DNA of 64,000 bases from Olivibacter jilunii (GCF_900607235.1 NZ_LR027854.1:124001-188000), one strand, 5' to 3'. Positions 44,791-54,176 are shown, numbered from the stretch's first letter. Translations and numbers: made by a program. Notes: generated from the sequence alone by a model not told the origin.

Positions 44791-46170
44791 ATGGAAAAGC
44801 AAACATCCAGAAGATCTTTCCTAAAAGACACAGCTACCTTAGCAACCGTAGCCGGGTTGATGAATCTATCAATCCCCTCGCTGGCTAATACCAAAAAAGT
44901 AAAAATGGGCTTTATTGGCGTTGGAAATAGAGGGACACAATTACTGCGTAGCTTTATGAAGCAAGCAAATTGTGAAGTTGTAGCCCTGTGCGATATTTAT
45001 GAACCCTACTTAACCCGAGATGATAGTCGAGTTAATCAGCGATTTAAAGAAGAGAATGGGGCAAGAATACCGCAAATGGGCGAACAATTCCCTATGCAGG
45101 TGAAACGCTATAAAAATTATAAGGATCTATTGGCAGACAAAAATGTGGATGCTGTATGTATTGCTACACCGGATCATTGGCATGCCCTGCAAACCATCGA
45201 CGCGATCAAAGCAGGAAAAGATGTTTATATTGAAAAGCCCTTAGGTATGACGGTTTATGAAGGACAGAAAATGCTGGAGGCCCAAAGGCAGAGCGATCGT
45301 ATTGTCAGTGTTGGTCTGCATCGGAGAGCCTCTATCGTACATCAAAAAGCGGCTGAGATTGTGCAATCGGGTCGCTTGGGAAAAATTACCTTAACACGTT
45401 CCTACACCTTTAATAATTTATTCCCCCGAGGCATCGGGAAGCAAAAACCGGAAATCCCACCATCCGATTTTGACTGGGATTTATGGCTTGGTCCCCGGGC
45501 CTATCGGCCCTACCAATATAATATTGCACCCTATAAATTTAGGTGGTGGAGCGACTATTCGAGTCAAATGGCCAATTGGGGTGTGCATTATGCAGACTTG
45601 ATGCGTTGGATGTTAGGGGAAACCGCCCCCATCGCCGTCTCAGCCATGGGAGGTAATTTTGTTGTTGATGACGACCGTACCATTCCGGATACCATGCAAA
45701 TCTGCTTTGAGTTATCAAAAGGCACATTAGCTGTCTTAGGTATTTACGAAGGATCAAGTGGCAAACCTTTTCCTTATGGCGAACTGGAATTCAGAGGTAC
45801 GAATGGAACGATGTACGTTAGTGATCGGGGTTATCGAATTTACCATACTACCGAAGGACAATTTCAGAAATGGGATCATTACCTAGAAGATGAGTCATTT
45901 GACTTAACACAAGCAAATCTTCCGAAAGGGTATTCATTAGATATTACCGAAAACATGGTAAGCGATTTTCTACATAGTGTACAAACAAGAAAGGAGCCTT
46001 GTTGTCCACTACAGGAAGGGCATTACTCTACGGTATTTGCACATTTGGCTAATATCGCATTGGAAAAGAAGCAACAATTAACCTGGGATCCGCAAAAGGA
46101 AGTCTTCACGAATCACGAAGAAGCGAATAAATACCTGCACTACGCTTATAGGAAACCCTATCATCTTTAA
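44791..46170 (+). CDS. Tat-exported Gfo/Idh/MocA oxidoreductase
   Basis: A 459-residue protein with an N-terminal twin-arginine signal (SRRSFLKDTATLATVAG). The Rossmann motif GFIGVGNRGTQ, ATPDHWHALQ and YIEKPLGMTVYEG are diagnostic of Gfo/Idh/MocA NAD(P)-dependent sugar oxidoreductases; the EKP lysine and a downstream HYADLMRWM histidine are the usual catalytic residues. Tat export allows folding with NAD(P) bound, so it probably works in the periplasm, oxidizing or reducing a glycoside hydroxyl. It follows the enolase-type gene by 52 bp. Confidence 0.9.
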   Translation: MEKQTSRRSFLKDTATLATVAGLMNLSIPSLANTKKVKMGFIGVGNRGTQLLRSFMKQANCEVVALCDIYEPYLTRDDSRVNQRFKEENGARIPQMGEQFPMQVKRYKNYKDLLADKNVDAVCIATPDHWHALQTIDAIKAGKDVYIEKPLGMTVYEGQKMLEAQRQSDRIVSVGLHRRASIVHQKAAEIVQSGRLGKITLTRSYTFNNLFPRGIGKQKPEIPPSDFDWDLWLGPRAYRPYQYNIAPYKFRWWSDYSSQMANWGVHYADLMRWMLGETAPIAVSAMGGNFVVDDDRTIPDTMQICFELSKGTLAVLGIYEGSSGKPFPYGELEFRGTNGTMYVSDRGYRIYHTTEGQFQKWDHYLEDESFDLTQANLPKGYSLDITENMVSDFLHSVQTRKEPCCPLQEGHYSTVFAHLANIALEKKQQLTWDPQKEVFTNHEEANKYLHYAYRKPYHL

Positions 46171-46196
46171 GTTTATACTCATCAACCATCGCGATC

Positions 46197-46970
46197 ATGA
46201 AAAAAGAAATTACAGCTTCCCGACGTTCATTCCTAAAGAAAGCATCACTTAGTTTACTTACGACACTGCCGATAGCCGATGCCTTATGCAAAGCTAACCA
46301 ATTAATCGATAATTCCTCCAGCATTCAGCTTCAAAGAGATGATATCATACTTTTTCAGGGAGATTCGATTACCGATGCCGGAAGAAAAAGAAATGATCAT
46401 TCGATGAATAATCCCCTGGCACTCGGTTCGGGATATGCATTCTTGGTTACTTCTCAACTTCAATTTGATCATCCTGATAAACCAATGGTCTTTTACAACC
46501 GCGGTATAAGTGGCAATAAGGTGTATCAGTTAGCTGAAAGGTGGGAAGAAGACTGCCTAAAATTAAAACCAAACGTATTAAGCATATTGGTTGGTGTTAA
46601 TGATTTCTGGCATACAAAAACCAAAGGCTACCAAGGAACCACTCGCGACTTCCGCCAATCCTATGAGCAACTTTTGAAAGCAACTAAAGCCCGCTTACCG
46701 CAAGTCAAGTTAATTATCGGCGAGCCATGGTATCAGCCTGGCTTCAAAGGAAGTCCGTATGAGGCACTGCATCCTGAGTTTGCCAGCTACCAATCAATTG
46801 TCAAAGAATTAGCACAACAATTTAAGGCTGCTTTTATACCCTATCAAGCGATATTTAATGAGGCGCGTAAGATTGCTCCTGATAATCATTGGTCATGGGA
46901 TGGTGTTCATCCGACGGTAGCAGGTGCCTGGCTAATTGCGCATTCCTGGCAAAAAGCTATCGAAATTTAA
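46197..46970 (+). CDS. Tat-type SGNH/GDSL esterase
   Basis: A 257-residue protein with twin arginines in the signal (SRRSFLKKASLSLLTTLP). SGNH blocks: ILFQGDSITDAG (Ser near residue 56), NRGISGNKVY (Gly), LVGVNDFW (Asn) and WDGVHPT (Asp, His). Such enzymes remove acetyl or other acyl groups; in this operon a lactone or ester of an oxidized sugar is also possible (inference). It lies 26 bp after the Gfo/Idh gene and 16 bp before the PQQ dehydrogenase gene. Confidence 0.87.
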   Translation: MKKEITASRRSFLKKASLSLLTTLPIADALCKANQLIDNSSSIQLQRDDIILFQGDSITDAGRKRNDHSMNNPLALGSGYAFLVTSQLQFDHPDKPMVFYNRGISGNKVYQLAERWEEDCLKLKPNVLSILVGVNDFWHTKTKGYQGTTRDFRQSYEQLLKATKARLPQVKLIIGEPWYQPGFKGSPYEALHPEFASYQSIVKELAQQFKAAFIPYQAIFNEARKIAPDNHWSWDGVHPTVAGAWLIAHSWQKAIEI

Positions 46971-46986
46971 ATTATGAACAGATAAG

Positions 46987-48489
46987 ATGAAAAAAAAATG
47001 CATTGCGTGGCTACTCATTATTTACGGTATATTTCTTTTTTTTACCTGTAAGCATACAGATAAACAAGAGGAAGAAGCACCTATTTTCCTGCTGGATTCA
47101 ACCTATGTAAGTGTAAATATTGTAGCGAGTCACTTAGATGTACCGTGGGAAATTACCAGCGGACCCGACGATGAAATTTGGTTTACAGAGCAATCAGGAA
47201 AAGTTAACAAGATAGATGCTAAATCAGGTCATATCAAAACACTTCTTACGCTACCGAACCTTTACCGTGAACGGACCGCTGGATTATTGGGAATGGTAAC
47301 ACATCCAAATATGTCCGAAACTCCTTATGTTTTTATTGCCTATTCTGCGCGTAAAAGTGATCAAGTTCATGTTTCAAGGGTGGTTCGCTACACCTATGAA
47401 ACAGATACATTGGTTCACCCCTTAACGATATTGGAATATCCGGCATGGAAAGGCCATTTTGGGGCCCGAGTAGCTATAGCTCCGGACGGTAAATTGATCA
47501 TAGCCACGGGCGACGGCGCACAAAATGAGAATGCGCAAAATTTAGCCTCTCCAAATGGGAAGATACTGCGCTTTAATATAGATGGAAGCATTCCTTCAGA
47601 TAACCCGTTTCCAAACAACGCAGTATGGGCTTGGGGTTTACGAAACCCACAGGGACTTGTTTTTAGTCCCAAGGGGATCTTATATAATTCCGACCATGGT
47701 GATGCCACAGACGATGAGGTCAATATTATCCAAAGGGGTGGCAACTATGGCTGGCCTAAAATAGCCGGATACGTCGACAGCCAAGAAGAACGATTATTTG
47801 CCCAGGATTCTATATTAGCACCGCCCTTACATGCTTGGACACCGACCATCGCACCCGCAGGTTTAGCTTATTACGCATCAGCTGAAATTCCCGAATGGAA
47901 AAATACATTGCTATTGGCAACCCTAAAGGGTAATAGCCTATATGCGCTTCCGTTAAACAAAGAAGGGACGAAGGCCGATACGGTTTATCATTTTTTTGAA
48001 CGCACCTTCGGTCGCATCCGCGCCGTATACGCGTCCCCTGACGGAACAGTGTATATGGCCACCAGTAATCGTGATTGGAATCCCAATGGATTTGCAGAAG
48101 AAAATGATGATCGCATTTTACAAATCAAGAAAGTAGACAAAAGCATATCAACTGCCAACCTTGTATTAAAAGCAAAAATCGCAAGTAATACTAAAGAGAT
48201 GCGAAGTGAGGGAGAAATACTCTATACGAATTACTGCGCCTCATGCCATAAACCCAATGGTCGTGGTCTTACGGGGACCTACCCTTCGCTTCTGCATAAC
48301 AAAGTAGTTGAAGGAGAAACAGCCGAATTCATTCGCTTGATATTACACGGAAAAAATGAAATGCCGAGCTTTTCCTTTCTTAATGACAAGGATTTAGCGA
48401 TTGTATTAAGTTATGTACGAAAGAAGTTTGCGTCTAAAGGAAAGCAAATAAGCAAAGACGATATTAAAAAGGAGAGAGTGAACCATTAA
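46987..48489 (+). CDS. PQQ-dependent sugar dehydrogenase fused to cytochrome c
   Basis: A 500-residue exported protein. The signal region LLIIYGIFLFFTCKH could be a lipoprotein signal, although FFTC is a poor lipobox. The six-bladed propeller of the glucose/sorbosone dehydrogenase family follows: VPWEITSGPDDEIWF, GHFGARVAIAPDGKLII, WAWGLRNPQGLVF, YNSDHGDATDDEVN and RGGNYGWP. From about residue 405 comes a class I cytochrome c domain with CASCH (near 417) and an axial Met in EMPSF (near 458). It should oxidize an aldose in the periplasm and pass electrons through its own heme to the respiratory chain. It is 1 bp from the GMC gene. Confidence 0.9.
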   Translation: MKKKCIAWLLIIYGIFLFFTCKHTDKQEEEAPIFLLDSTYVSVNIVASHLDVPWEITSGPDDEIWFTEQSGKVNKIDAKSGHIKTLLTLPNLYRERTAGLLGMVTHPNMSETPYVFIAYSARKSDQVHVSRVVRYTYETDTLVHPLTILEYPAWKGHFGARVAIAPDGKLIIATGDGAQNENAQNLASPNGKILRFNIDGSIPSDNPFPNNAVWAWGLRNPQGLVFSPKGILYNSDHGDATDDEVNIIQRGGNYGWPKIAGYVDSQEERLFAQDSILAPPLHAWTPTIAPAGLAYYASAEIPEWKNTLLLATLKGNSLYALPLNKEGTKADTVYHFFERTFGRIRAVYASPDGTVYMATSNRDWNPNGFAEENDDRILQIKKVDKSISTANLVLKAKIASNTKEMRSEGEILYTNYCASCHKPNGRGLTGTYPSLLHNKVVEGETAEFIRLILHGKNEMPSFSFLNDKDLAIVLSYVRKKFASKGKQISKDDIKKERVNH

Positions 48490-48490
48490 C

Positions 48491-50206
48491 ATGGATACAC
48501 GTATGGATACAGGAGAATACACATTCGATGCCATCGTAATAGGCTCCGGTATAAGCGGAGGCTGGGCAGCCAAGGAACTTTGTGAAAAAGGACTAAAGAC
48601 ATTGGTAATAGAAAGGGGGCGGATGGTTAAACACGTAAAGGATTATCCAACGGCTATGCTGGATCCGTGGCAATTTAAGCACCATAATAACAAGACGCGA
48701 CAAATGGTTGAAGATAATCCGATTATCAGCAAACATTATGCTTTTGATGAGTCGACCGAACATTTTTACATTCGTGACGACCTCCACCCTTACATTCAAG
48801 AAAAGCCATTTGATTGGATTAGAGGTTATCAGGTGGGCGGTAAATCTTTGTTATGGGCAAGGCAAACGCAGCGCTGGAGCGATTACGAATTTGAGGCGCC
48901 CAAACGGGATGGTTTTGCAACGGATTGGCCTATTCGGTACGCTGACCTTGCGCCTTGGTACAGTTATGTCGAAAAATTTATTGGCGTTTCGGGCAATAGA
49001 GACGGCTTGGAGAACTTGCCTGACAGCGAGGTCCTTCCGCCTTTCGAAATGAATGCAGTGGAACTGCATATTAAGGATAAAATTAAACAAGAATTTCCGG
49101 ATCGACCCGTAATTATAGGACGATGTGCCCATATTACAAAACCGGAAGACATCCATCTACGACAGGGAAGAGCAACCTGTATGGCCCGATCACTTTGTCA
49201 AAGGGGGTGTCCATTCGGTGCCTATTTCAGCTCCAATGCCTCTACCCTTCCCTGGGCTGAGAAAACGGGAAATTTGACCATCCAGCCAAATACCGTTGTC
49301 CATTCCATTATTTACGACGAAAAGTTGGGAAGAGCTACCGGCGTAAGAACCGTTGATACGATTACGAAGAAGGAAACGATCTATAATGCCCATATAATAT
49401 TTGTGAATGGATCTACCTTGAACAGCAATCTTATTTTATTGAATTCCAAATCAAGTAAATTCCCGAAAGGTTTAGGAAATCTTAATAGTCTCATGGGTAG
49501 GTATATCGCCTTCCATAACTACCGAGGAAGAATAACGGCGACGATGGAGGGCTTTGAAGACCGTTATTATTATGGTAGAAGGCCAACACAGGTTTTTATG
49601 CCCTCTTTTAGAAACGTTTACCAACAGGAAACTGATTTTTTAAGAGGCTATATGATTGCCTTCAATGCCAGTCGATCAAGTTGGAATAAGTCGGCAAATG
49701 GGATTGGTCAGCACTTAAAAGATAGCCTCACCGAAGCTGGCCAATGGACGATATCTATGATGATGCAGGGAGAAACGGTGCCGATTTACGACAATCATAT
49801 TCGATTAAGTACAACAACGAAAGATCAGTGGGGTGTACCATTGTTAATCACTTCCATTGATTATACAGAAAATGATGAAAAGTTGATGCGCGACTTTCTG
49901 CGAGAGGGTGCTGCTATGTTAGAAAAAGCTGGCTGTAAAAATATAAAGACAGCAGACCAAAAAGAGGTTGGTAATCGCAATCCGGGACTTGAAGTGCATG
50001 AAATGGGAGGTGTACGCATGGGGAACGACCCGGACACATCCTTGTTAAATAAATGGAATCAATTACATCATTGCAAAAACGTATTCGTTACGGACGGTGC
50101 CTGTATGACTTCCACAGGCAATCAAAATCCATCATTGACTTATATGGCGCTTACCGCACGTGCCGCTAATTATGCTGTTGAAGAATGGCAAAAAGGCAAT
50201 CTTTGA
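48491..50206 (+). CDS. GMC-family FAD oxidoreductase
   Basis: A 571-residue flavoprotein, last gene of the plus operon. The FAD-binding motif VIGSGISGGWAA (Gly18, Gly20, Gly23), VGGKSLLWARQTQRW, a Cys-rich segment (TCMARSLCQRGCPFGAY) and the C-terminal active site HEMGGVRMG (His503) with TGNQNPSLTYMALTA (Asn544) are clear. GMC enzymes of this type oxidize a sugar hydroxyl, for example at C2 or C3. Relatives are often exported with a Tat-bearing small subunit (gluconate-2-dehydrogenase subunit 3). No such gene is next to it and the protein has no signal of its own, so its location is uncertain. Confidence 0.9.
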   Translation: MDTRMDTGEYTFDAIVIGSGISGGWAAKELCEKGLKTLVIERGRMVKHVKDYPTAMLDPWQFKHHNNKTRQMVEDNPIISKHYAFDESTEHFYIRDDLHPYIQEKPFDWIRGYQVGGKSLLWARQTQRWSDYEFEAPKRDGFATDWPIRYADLAPWYSYVEKFIGVSGNRDGLENLPDSEVLPPFEMNAVELHIKDKIKQEFPDRPVIIGRCAHITKPEDIHLRQGRATCMARSLCQRGCPFGAYFSSNASTLPWAEKTGNLTIQPNTVVHSIIYDEKLGRATGVRTVDTITKKETIYNAHIIFVNGSTLNSNLILLNSKSSKFPKGLGNLNSLMGRYIAFHNYRGRITATMEGFEDRYYYGRRPTQVFMPSFRNVYQQETDFLRGYMIAFNASRSSWNKSANGIGQHLKDSLTEAGQWTISMMMQGETVPIYDNHIRLSTTTKDQWGVPLLITSIDYTENDEKLMRDFLREGAAMLEKAGCKNIKTADQKEVGNRNPGLEVHEMGGVRMGNDPDTSLLNKWNQLHHCKNVFVTDGACMTSTGNQNPSLTYMALTARAANYAVEEWQKGNL

Positions 50207-50217
50207 TCGCCTTTTTG
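50189..50217. terminator. Bidirectional terminator shared by the two convergent operons
   Basis: CAAAAAGGC (50189-50197) and GCCTTTTTG (50209-50217) form a perfect 9-bp stem with an 11-nt loop that contains the GMC stop codon. A-tract and T-tract flank it symmetrically, so it can act in both directions. The NagA stop codon is 14 bp away on the other strand. Confidence 0.8.
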
Positions 50218-50231
50218 TTAAACAAGATAGA

Positions 50232-51422
50232 TTAGGTTCTTTCGTAAAGAACCACGCCGTTAACAAGGGTATAATGAATATTAAAATCGGCATCAAAAAT
50301 TACCAGGTCTGCATCTTTCCCTACGCTGATCGACCCCTTTCGATCCAACACATTCATAATGCGTGCAGGTGTATAGCTTAACATTTTTACCGCTTCCACT
50401 AAAGGTACCTCCGCTACGTTCACCATGGTTCGGAGTAAACGATCAGCAGTTGCGACGCTACCTGCGAATGAACTTCTATCCGGCAACTTAGCCACATCAT
50501 CTTCAACAATAACCGCTAAACCATTTTCTTTACTACCTAAAATACTAGGGCCGGGAGGCATAGCAGCTCCACGCATTGCATCCGTGATCAAAGCAATCCT
50601 GTCGGGACCCTTAATCTTGTAAACTAATTTCAACAAAGGTGCGGGAAGATGTACACCGTCGGCGATGATCTCGACATCCATTTCATCAATCAGAAAGGCA
50701 GCTTCTATTACACCTGCATAGCGAAAGGCATTCTTCCGTGTCACACTTGACATTGCAGAGTATAGATGGGTCGCCAAGGTGTATCCATTTTCAAAGGCTT
50801 CCACTACCTCTTCATAAATCGCATCTGTATGGGCAACCGATGGAATAATATTATGTTGCCGAAGATAACGGCCGAATTCGATGGCTCCTTTTCTTTCAGG
50901 TGCGGCACTCCAGCGGACGATCGCATTAGATGATTGCACAATTTCGCGATACTCATCGGGATCAGGATCTCGAATGTACCGCGGATCTTGGGCTCCCCGC
51001 TGATTCATCGAAAAATAAGGGCCTTCAATATGTAAACCTAAAAATGCCGCACCACGTTTATTTTTGAGATGTGCTTCTTCATAAACCTTCAATGTATTCA
51101 GGAGATTTGCCTTATCACTTGTCAAGCTTGTCGCAACCATCGCCGTCGTACCAAATTTCACGTGCGTTTCTGCTACTTTGAGAAAGGCTTCTACTTCACC
51201 GTCCATAAAATCTGCACCACCACCACCATGAATATGCAAGTCGATAAACCCTGGCGAAAGATATTTGCCTTTTGCATCTATATGAATCGCATTCGGTATT
51301 TCTATATCTTCCTCCAATATATCCGCAATTTTCCCATTTTTAATAAGCACAATCGCTTGGTCTATCACTCGTTGCGGGCTAATCAATTTTGCACTATAAA
51401 TTTTTATTGTTTTTTCTGTCAT
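50232..51422 (-). CDS. nagA: N-acetylglucosamine-6-phosphate deacetylase (NagA family)
   Basis: A 396-residue amidohydrolase. The metal and catalytic residues are DLHIHGG (His63, His65), LHIEGPYF (Glu133), SVAHTDA, LATHLYSAM and the catalytic Asp in LITDAMRG. These fit NagA, which converts GlcNAc-6-phosphate to glucosamine-6-phosphate in the cytoplasm. It is the last gene of the minus operon, 31 bp after the MFS permease. Neither NagB nor an amino-sugar kinase is in the window, so either these are elsewhere or the enzyme acts on a related N-acyl sugar. Confidence 0.88.
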   Translation of the reverse strand: MTEKTIKIYSAKLISPQRVIDQAIVLIKNGKIADILEEDIEIPNAIHIDAKGKYLSPGFIDLHIHGGGGADFMDGEVEAFLKVAETHVKFGTTAMVATSLTSDKANLLNTLKVYEEAHLKNKRGAAFLGLHIEGPYFSMNQRGAQDPRYIRDPDPDEYREIVQSSNAIVRWSAAPERKGAIEFGRYLRQHNIIPSVAHTDAIYEEVVEAFENGYTLATHLYSAMSSVTRKNAFRYAGVIEAAFLIDEMDVEIIADGVHLPAPLLKLVYKIKGPDRIALITDAMRGAAMPPGPSILGSKENGLAVIVEDDVAKLPDRSSFAGSVATADRLLRTMVNVAEVPLVEAVKMLSYTPARIMNVLDRKGSISVGKDADLVIFDADFNIHYTLVNGVVLYERT

Positions 51423-51453
51423 ATAAAATTATGCCGATACACCGGCCTTTAAG

Positions 51454-52761
51454 TTAAAACCACTTTCTAATTTTATGTCCATATGCTGCGTAATAAATAA
51501 GATATAAATAACAAGGAAATAAGACCCAATAAGCCATTCGAAGATTAAAAGCATCGGCAAAATAACCGTAAGCTAAGGGCAAAATAGCGTTACCACAGAG
51601 GCCCATAATCAATAAAGAACCGCCTAATTTAGTGAATCGCCCTAATCCATCGAGTGCCAATGGCCATATCCCGGCCCATATCAAGGAATTGCCGAAGCCT
51701 AATAGCACGACAAACCATATCGATATGTCGGTATGATGGCCTAATATAGACACATTTCCCCGAGCAAAAATTATTAAGAGTGTTAAGGCAGCTCCAAGAA
51801 GGGTGCAAATGCGTAATGCATTCACCTGGCTGATCCACCGGGGAATACAGATAATGCCTAAGCAATAACCACAGATGGTGACAAATAAGGTATAAGATGG
51901 GAAAACTTTCGCCTCCAACAAGGGAATATCCATAGAGCCTGCATAATTAATGATCGTATCTATTGCAATTACCTGCGTGCCGACATGGATAAATATAGCC
52001 ACAGCGCCCAAAATTAGATGCGGAAATTGAAAAATGCTATGTTTATCACTATTCGCCGCTGCTACCTGCTCATCCTCTTCTTCCGTATTGATTTCAGGAA
52101 GTGGCGAGTACCGCACGCCCAAACCAATTAAAACAAGCGTTATTCCAAGAACCGTGTACGGGGCAATAACCCTTCGTATCAGCTCATCCAGCTCTTGCGC
52201 TCGTTCGGCAACTCCCATATGTGTTAACTGTTCAAATAAGGCCTGATCTGTTGGTTTCAAAATAACGGCAGCAAATAAAATCGGCGCTAATATTCCGGCG
52301 CCTTTGTTACAAATCCCCATGATACTGATGCGTTGAGCGGCCCGTTCTTTTGGCCCCAAGATCGTGATGTAAGGATTCGCTGCCGTTTGCAAAATGGCCA
52401 GGCCGATACCGATCGTAAATAAGCCTAACAAGAAGATGCCATAGGTTCTACTGAGGGCTGCAGGCACAAATATCAGCGCTCCCAAAGCCATCGCAAAAAA
52501 GCCGACCATCATGCCTTTTTTGAAACCCAGGGCTTTCAATAAATAGGAAGCGGGTACCGACATGACAAAATAGGCGATGTAAAACGCGAAGGCTACTAAA
52601 TATGATTGAAAATGCGTAAGCTCGCAGGCAATCTTAAAATAAGGAATAAGGATCGCATTTACCCAGGAAACGAAACCAAATATAAAAAACATTAAACCAA
52701 TAATCAGAATGGAAATCGTGGTATCTTTCTTGGTCAACGTACTTACAGTTACTGTTTTCAT
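51454..52761 (-). CDS. MFS sugar permease of the FucP/NagP type
   Basis: A 435-residue protein with 12 membrane segments. MFFIFGFVSWVNAILIPYFK in helix 1 and LQTAANPYITILGPKERAAQ after helix 4 are hallmarks of the fucose/glucose/GlcNAc proton symporter group (FucP, GlcP, NagP). The central cytoplasmic loop is around INTEEEDEQVAAANSDK. It imports a free monosaccharide across the inner membrane. Being next to nagA favours GlcNAc or a related amino sugar; fucose is the other family substrate. Confidence 0.88.
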   Translation of the reverse strand: MKTVTVSTLTKKDTTISILIIGLMFFIFGFVSWVNAILIPYFKIACELTHFQSYLVAFAFYIAYFVMSVPASYLLKALGFKKGMMVGFFAMALGALIFVPAALSRTYGIFLLGLFTIGIGLAILQTAANPYITILGPKERAAQRISIMGICNKGAGILAPILFAAVILKPTDQALFEQLTHMGVAERAQELDELIRRVIAPYTVLGITLVLIGLGVRYSPLPEINTEEEDEQVAAANSDKHSIFQFPHLILGAVAIFIHVGTQVIAIDTIINYAGSMDIPLLEAKVFPSYTLFVTICGYCLGIICIPRWISQVNALRICTLLGAALTLLIIFARGNVSILGHHTDISIWFVVLLGFGNSLIWAGIWPLALDGLGRFTKLGGSLLIMGLCGNAILPLAYGYFADAFNLRMAYWVLFPCYLYLIYYAAYGHKIRKWF

Positions 52762-52817
52762 TGTTTGTCTTTATAATCTTTCTGCAATAGGCAATATATC
52801 TGCCGGTCCTTAAATAT

Positions 52818-54176
52818 TTAATCCAGCGTAGGCTCCCAGCCTGCTTCATAGCTTCGTTTCCAGAATTGAAGCGCTTCTTCATTCGCTAAAATATGCCCAT
52901 TGGTAGGGTCCGTTTTTAACAGGCCACCTGCACGCTGCGCGATATTTCCCAGTTGCACCAGCAGGGTACTTTTGTGTCCACTTACTATATCTGCATTTAA
53001 ATCCGTTCCCTTCTTTATTGCATCAAAAAAATTCTGAATGTGCAGTGCATCGAGAGCCTGCGAAGGATTTGTAAGATTTCTCGTATCGATTTCCTTGCTG
53101 TTTTTTACTTCCTTTACTAACTTATTCTGAAGATCATAAACGGCATAACCATTATCACCATTGATTTGTAAAGCACCATTTTCACCATAAAAAATGACAC
53201 CCACGCTTGCTCCTTCTATGGTGCGTCCATTACAGCTCCTTCCCTCCCATGTAATGGTACCTTGTTCGCCAAATTCCAAGGCTATCACTTGCGTGTCAGG
53301 CGTTTCCCAATCGTCTTGATAACGATATCTTCCTCCAGCGGAAGTCACTTTGGTTGGATAATCAACTTTCAGTCCCCAACGCGCCAAATCAACCATATGC
53401 GTACCATTATTTAGTGCTTCTCCGGTACCCCAGTGCCAAAACCAATGCCAATTATAGTGCAATATATTGTCCTTATATTCTTTCCGAGGTGCCGGGCCCT
53501 GCCAAAGATCAAAATTCAGCCATTCGGGTACGGCAACTTTCTTACCGATACCAATCGAGGGTCGATTATTGGTATACCAAGTTTTTGCAAAATAAGGTTT
53601 TCCGATAATGCCGTTATGTAAGTCTGAAATTCCCGCAGCTACATTTGGCCACGATCGGCGTTGATTCCCCATCTGAACCACATTTTTATACTTTTCCGCA
53701 ACTTTCACCAATAATTCACCCTCGTATGGATTATGGCTACATGGCTTTTCCAAATACACATGTTTTCCTGCTTTAGAAGCTAAAATAGCAGCAGGCGCAT
53801 GCCAATGATCGGGTGTTGCAATGACCATCGCATCTACCTCTTTCCGATCTAAAACCTTTCGGAAATCTCCTTGACTTTTCGGCTCTCGGGATTGGTTTTT
53901 AGCTACTTGACTGATACACTTAGCCGCTGCCCTTCGATCAACATCGCAGATGTAAACTACTTCACAATTTGGTTGACTAGAAAAATTGTTTGCTAATGCC
54001 AGCCCTCTTGCATTTACCCCCATCATCGCGACATGGACCTTCTCATTTGCACCTACGATATTCGCATAACTCTTCGCAGAAAAGCCTGGCAAGATGCCGC
54101 CAAAGGTAATAGCCGAGGTTCCGATTGCGGCCGACTTCAGGAAAGATCGGCGGGATTTGTTGAATTGATTCATCAT
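52818..54176 (-). CDS. Tat-exported Gfo/Idh/MocA oxidoreductase
   Basis: A 452-residue protein starting MMNQFNKSRRSFLKSAAIG, a twin-arginine signal. Rossmann segment VAMMGVNARGLALAN, CDVDRRAAAKC, ATPDHWHAPA, YLEKPCSHNPYEGE and NNGTHMVDLARWGL show the Gfo/Idh/MocA family, with the EKP lysine and a histidine in the HMVDLARWG position. Probably periplasmic with bound NAD(P). Related Tat-type proteins include glycoside 3-dehydrogenases and the NAD-dependent GH109 glycosidases; the residues seen do not decide between these. It lies between SusD and the MFS permease gene. Confidence 0.88.
   Translation of the reverse strand: MMNQFNKSRRSFLKSAAIGTSAITFGGILPGFSAKSYANIVGANEKVHVAMMGVNARGLALANNFSSQPNCEVVYICDVDRRAAAKCISQVAKNQSREPKSQGDFRKVLDRKEVDAMVIATPDHWHAPAAILASKAGKHVYLEKPCSHNPYEGELLVKVAEKYKNVVQMGNQRRSWPNVAAGISDLHNGIIGKPYFAKTWYTNNRPSIGIGKKVAVPEWLNFDLWQGPAPRKEYKDNILHYNWHWFWHWGTGEALNNGTHMVDLARWGLKVDYPTKVTSAGGRYRYQDDWETPDTQVIALEFGEQGTITWEGRSCNGRTIEGASVGVIFYGENGALQINGDNGYAVYDLQNKLVKEVKNSKEIDTRNLTNPSQALDALHIQNFFDAIKKGTDLNADIVSGHKSTLLVQLGNIAQRAGGLLKTDPTNGHILANEEALQFWKRSYEAGWEPTLD

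Noticed and set aside
52818-54176. Labelling this Gfo/Idh protein as a GH109 alpha-N-acetylgalactosaminidase
   Set aside because: Tat signal and fold agree, but I could not identify GH109-specific residues; a family search would be needed.
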